From Rhizophagus irregularis (Eukaryota > Glomeromycota > Glomeromycetes > Glomerales > Glomeraceae), in NCBI RefSeq assembly GCF_026210795.1, contig NC_089447.1:2110501-2174500 (forward strand): a stretch of 64,000 nucleotides of DNA, given 5' to 3'. The notes beneath the pieces are model-generated. The model ran no database searches, was not told the DNA's origin, and worked only from the letters and a program-made list of their open reading frames with translations. Every line of letters begins with the position of its first letter. Position 1 is the first letter of the stretch. Of this stretch, positions 59,560-64,000 are shown piece after piece. Position numbers and translations under genes: made by a program.

Positions 59560-62501
59560 ATGGATTCTACTCCTCCTTCTCCTATAGTTGATTGTAGACT
59601 TACCTTTGAAAGTGTAAGAAATTGGAAGTATGACCAAGTAGCTTGTTGGTTACAAGAAAATAATTTTCGAGAATATCAAAAAGTATTTTCAGGTAAAAAG
59701 AAAATTTTTTTTTCTGTTATAAATTCATGAGTTTTCAATTTAATTTTTTATCTTTTATTTATATCCTATTATATAGATAATGATATAAATGGTGATGTAT
59801 TATTAGAATTGGATCACGACATCCTAAAAGAATTGAAGATCAGATCAATCGGCGAACGCGTAAGAATCCTTTTGGCAGTTAAAGCTTTGCTAAAGTGTTG
59901 CGCAGGAAATACCGTTCCTTACGCTAATCCCATTAAATATTATATACCAAAGGTATTTATTATTTATAATTATCAATTTTTTTCTTTCTTTATATTAACT
60001 ATATAAAATTTTTTTAGGACCTGGGTTCACCTGATTCTGATAGATTTCCATCGCTTAGCAGATCTAATTCAAAAGCAAGCACCATATCTCGATCTAATTC
60101 TACTTCGTCTTCGCGTAATAATAATAACAACAATAATGATTATTCTTCACGAACTTCACAAAACTCTAAAGTAAATATATACTTTTGTTAACTTTTACAT
60201 TTAAAATTCTAATTAATTAAATATAAACTTAATTTTAGCAACAATCAGAAATATCAGACAGTGTTAAACAGGCAAGTATTTTATTTTATCTAATCTTTTT
60301 TTTAAAAAAAAATTTTAATATTTAATCTGACAATTCTTTTTCACATTTATTAGCGTGCCATCAAAGTTATTGGTGAAGATGGTGCAACGAGAACAATCCC
60401 TATGAACAATGTAACTGATGCTAAATCTATTTTAGCACGAGTGTTGCAAAAGTTTAATATAAACGAGGATGTTGAAAAATATTCGTTGTTTACAACTCTA
60501 AGTGATGGTAAATTATTTATATATTTTATACACATATATATATTTATTAATATTCTTTTATTTTCGATAACATAGCTCGAAGTTTATCCGATGATGAATT
60601 AGTAAAGATTTGTAAAAGTTCAGATAGACCGGAAAGGGAAAGACTTATCTTACGCAAGAAGCATGTTCAAATGAGTTTGGAACAATTAAAAACCCAAAAG
60701 AGACACAAAAAATTAGCAAATTTCTTTGGAGAAAAACCTCCAACAACACCTCAAGTTGGAATATCTCAAAAAAAATTAAGAAATTTTTTTGGTCAACGTC
60801 CACCTTCAGAATTGATTTCATTAAATCTTACGGAATATTTTCCTGGGCATAATAGTGAAGAATTAGAACGTAGCTGTAGAAATTCTGTCAGAAGAGCTTC
60901 AAGACTTTCATCTGCTTCTAAATTATCTCGCAAATCAAAAATGTCTTCTTTATATTATGATGACAGATCTGATTCTCTTTTATTCCCTATGGATAATTCG
61001 GAAACAATAATTACAGAAGAAGAGCAAAACGAAGATTTTGACGGTTTTAGTGAAAGTGATGAAATTGAAGAAGAAGAATGGGCACTTATACATAATGGAT
61101 GTGGGTTGGATGAAAATTTCATAAATTATTCATATTTATACATATTTATTTAATATTGGAAATAATTTTATTATATAGTTGGAGAGAATCAAGTTTTGAA
61201 ATGGATGCAAGGTGCTTTGATTGGAATGGGCTCTTTTGGTAGTGTGTATTTAGGGCTTAATTCCATTACCGGAGAATTAATGGCAGTTAAGCAAGTTGAG
61301 TTACCTACAGGACAATCCGCAAATGAGGAAAGAAAGAAATCTATGGTAGGTTCATTTATTCTATGATTGGATATTCCGCAACTATTTTCAACTGCGTTCA
61401 CGCGATTATATATTTATATTTGAGTAAAAATCAATTTCACCAATTTAATAATTATAATTAGTTAGATGCTTTACAAAGAGAAATTGCACTTTTGAAAGAT
61501 TTACATCATGAAAATATTGTTCAATACCTTGGTAAAATTTTTTTTTCTTTGTTTTTTTTTCTTAAAAAAAATTATATTATAGTTCTTTATATATTATTTA
61601 TTTATAGGATTTCAACATGATGAAAAAACTTTAAATATTTTCCTGGAATATGTTCCCGGTGGTTCAGTAGCAACTATGCTTAATAATTATGGTCCATTAG
61701 AAGAAACATTAGTTAGATCATTTAACAGACAAATTTTACAAGGATTAAATTATCTTCATGAACAAGATATCATCCATCGTGACATCAAAGGTGCTAATAT
61801 TTTAGGTAATAAAATATTTTGTAAATTTAAAATTTCTTGCTTATTGTGTATAATTTTGTAATTTTTATTGTCCGTATGATTTGTGCTAATAGTTGACAAT
61901 AAGGGAGGTATCAAAATATCAGATTTTGGTATTTCAAAAAAAGTTGAAGACCGTGAGTATTTTATGAACTTAGTTTTCAAAGTTTTCAAATTATTCTATA
62001 ATTAATTATTTATTTTTACCTAATAGAAATTATGGCAACTGTAAGTAGGCCTTCTTTGCAAGGTTCAGTATTCTGGATGGCACCAGAAGTTGTAAAACAA
62101 ACATCTTATACAAGCAAAGCAGATATATGGAGTTTGGGATGTTTAATTATAGAAATGTTTACAGGAGAACATCCATTTCCTGAATTCAATCAAATGCAGG
62201 CCATGTTTAGGGTATGTTTAATATAATATTTTATTATGTAAATGTAATATTTATTGATTTTTTAACTATTTTTAAAGATTGGGCAATCTTGTTCACCTGA
62301 AATACCTGAAGATATATCAAATGAAGCAAAAGAATTTTTGAAAAAAACTTTTGAATTGTAGGTATAATTATAATAATAATTCTTTACATTGATTTATATT
62401 AACCTTTATTTCTATATAATAGGAATCATAACAATAGACCAACTGCTAAAGCATTATTATCACATCCATTTACTAAATCTAATATACAATTATCATCATA
62501 A
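59560..62501 (+). CDS. STE11: STE11-type MAPKK kinase (SAM-RA-kinase)
   Basis: Thirteen exons: 59560-59692, 59777-59952, 60018-60170, 60239-60271, 60354-60507, 60576-61100, 61179-61345, 61462-61531, 61608-61805, 61893-61952, 62027-62211, 62278-62357, 62423-62501. They join in frame to 670 residues. Domains in order are SAM ([15 protein letters not shown] to [12 protein letters not shown], residues ~15-85), a Ser/Asn-rich linker, a Ras-association domain ([17 protein letters not shown]), [11 protein letters not shown] and [15 protein letters not shown] motifs, an acidic region, and the C-terminal kinase ([46 protein letters not shown]). This is the architecture of Ste11/Byr2, which act above Ste7 and a MAPK in mating, osmotic or filamentation signalling. 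The intron after exon 4 has a GC donor (GCAAGT at 60272). The start is the first ATG; the frame upstream opens only with TTG. Confidence 0.94.
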
Positions 62502-63265
62502 ATATTAAATTGTTAAAATTTATATTATTTATTTGTAAAAATTTGTATTTATATTTATATTTTTTTTATAAATATTTTGAATATGTTAAAAAAGTTATAA
62601 TTACCTAAAAAAAAAGTGTATATTAGTTAATCACAATCATCTATTTAAATACTAGTGCTTTATAAATATTGGAAAATTTTTAAAAACATATTTAATTTGA
62701 ATTTTAAATTAGAATTATGCCATTTTAACTAATAATTTGGTTCATTGATTAGCTTTATTAGCAATAATAGCACCATAAAATCTATAATTCAAATGGTTTC
62801 TTTTATTTAGCAATTTTAAAAGTAAATATAAAATAATATTTTTAATATTATATTATAGTTTATTGGAAAATTAAACCCTAATTTAAGACAATTCATTATT
62901 TCATTTTATAATTTGATACTAATATATAGAATTAATGCTAATACTTCAATTTGAATATACTGTATTTGTTACTCTATTGTTTATACTAACTATAATTAGT
63001 TGCTTTTTGTAATTAGATAATCATCGGGAAAATTTTATGTATACGTAAAATATTATTTCTTTAATAAAACATTAATTCCTATGAAAGGATCATTCCCTTA
63101 CCCAATAACTATTTAATATTTGTTGATAATTTTAAAATGATATTATACATATAAAGCTTTACAAATCTTCTTAAAATTAAATAACTAAACGAGATAACTT
63201 AATCTTATTTACTAAAAAATTTCAGGTATGTTTACTAGCAAGTCATTTGATAAGAACTAATGAAA
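62502..63265. other. spacer between convergent STE11 and Mo-insertase genes
   Basis: 764 bp of AT-rich 3'-3' spacer with no coding exon, repeat or recognisable site. Confidence 0.6.
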
Positions 63266-64000
63266 CTAATTTAATTGTCCTATTAATATAGCATCTACCA
63301 TTGTACCTTTAACGAGTTCTTTTAATTGATCAGTTTTTCCAGGAAGTTTTAATAATGCATTACAACTGCACATACTAAGCAATCTACTACTTATTTGATT
63401 ACCTGTGGATACTGCCAAAAACTTTCCTTTTGTATAATCATAAGAAATGGTAGCTCTATGATATTCGGGTCTAGGATCAAGACTAATATTATTTGAGAGC
63501 TAAAAATAAAAAGTTAACAATTTTATAGTATTGTAATAAAATAATAATAACAATCAAATTATAAAACAAATTACCTCTGCTTGCACAATAGGTAAATTCC
63601 AATTATCATAACCTGCAATTTTTCTAAGAGCTGGTAAAACAAATAAATATGAAGTAACAGTAGCAGAAACAGGATTTCCAGGTAAACTAAAAATTAATTT
63701 TTTATATTCATCTGATATAATAGTCGCAAATGTTGTTGGTTTCCTAATAATAAAATTTTTATACTCAACATTTAATATAGAAAAAAAAATATAAATAGAC
63801 GATAAATATTTTCTTACCCCGGTTTCATCTTTAACCTTCCAAAGTGTATAGTTGCTTCTAAAGAACGCTCTAAAGTAGGTTTTAGTAAATCAAATTCGCC
63901 CATAGACACACCACCTGTAGTAACAAGTACATCAACTTGTGATAAAGCTAATTTTAATACATTTTCCAATTCTTGTACGCTAAAACAACAAACAAAAAAA
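63266..64000 (-). CDS. gephyrin/MoeA-type molybdopterin molybdenumtransferase, 3' part
   Basis: Three 3' exons on the minus strand, 63979-63818, 63743-63575 and 63500-63266 (stop TAG). The gene continues upstream beyond the window. Diagnostic motifs are [28 protein letters not shown] and [21 protein letters not shown], then domain IV (RATISYDY.., [13 protein letters not shown]). This is the E (MoeA) domain of gephyrin, Cnx1 and fungal CnxE, which inserts molybdate into adenylated molybdopterin. Whether an N-terminal MogA (G) domain is fused cannot be seen here. The MFSD5-like transporter lies 45 kb away. Confidence 0.92.

Overview
This is a eukaryotic, almost certainly fungal, nuclear window. 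It is extremely AT-rich between genes, and its coding regions are cut by many short (about 50-120 bp) GT-AG introns. The genes include fungal-type families: a Kic1/Nak1-like GCK kinase, STE11 with SAM and RA domains, a Kex1 carboxypeptidase, RAV1, a Ybp1/Ybp2 protein and a KRE9/KNH-type domain protein. The combination of very high AT, many introns and abundant small palindromic repeats would fit an early-diverging fungus such as an arbuscular mycorrhizal Glomeromycotina (Rhizophagus-like). That placement is inference; I could not run a search.

Layout. 1-9.7 kb is gene-free, AT-rich and full of small inverted-repeat (MITE-like) elements, some nested. 9.7-10.1 kb is a small single-pass membrane protein (-). 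11.9-15.2 kb is the GCK/Ste20-family kinase (+). 16.7-18.8 kb is an MFSD5-type molybdate-anion transporter (-), divergent from a Rex1/Rnh70-type 3'-5' RNA exonuclease at 19.0-21.7 kb (+). 21.7-26.2 kb is a second repeat-rich gene-free block. 26.2-29.1 kb is a Ybp1/Ybp2 (glomulin-related) protein (-), divergent from KEX1 at 29.7-32.9 kb (+). 33.3-39.5 kb is a complete 24-exon POL1, the DNA polymerase alpha catalytic subunit (+), convergent with RAV1/rabconnectin-3 (-). 56.0-57.7 kb is an unrecognised Ser/Pro-rich protein (-). 58.1-58.6 kb is a small KRE9/KNH-like domain protein (-). 59.6-62.5 kb is STE11 (+). 63.3 kb to the end is the 3' part of a gephyrin/MoeA-type molybdenum insertase (-).

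The largest anomaly is at 35,073-51,852. An 8.3 kb block (3' POL1, intergenic, 3' RAV1) appears twice, on either side of a run of exactly 200 Ns (43,364-43,563). The sections I compared differ only in the length of five A/T homopolymers. The left contig stops in the middle of RAV1 and the right contig starts in the middle of POL1, as expected for two overlapping contigs that were scaffolded instead of merged. I read it as an assembly duplication. The real locus most likely has one POL1 (intact in the left copy) and one RAV1 (intact in the right copy).

I found no operon-like or defence-like novel system. The genes are mostly housekeeping and signalling: DNA replication (POL1), RNA processing (REX1), V-ATPase assembly (RAV1), late-secretory proteolysis (KEX1), kinase cascades (GCK, STE11) and molybdenum handling (MFSD5 transporter and Mo insertase, 45 kb apart). 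The more unusual observations are three consecutive microexons in KEX1, a repeat expansion inside the POL1 N-terminus, a tandem repeat that includes the REX1 stop codon, two GC-AG introns, and several new-looking MITE families with clean terminal repeats.
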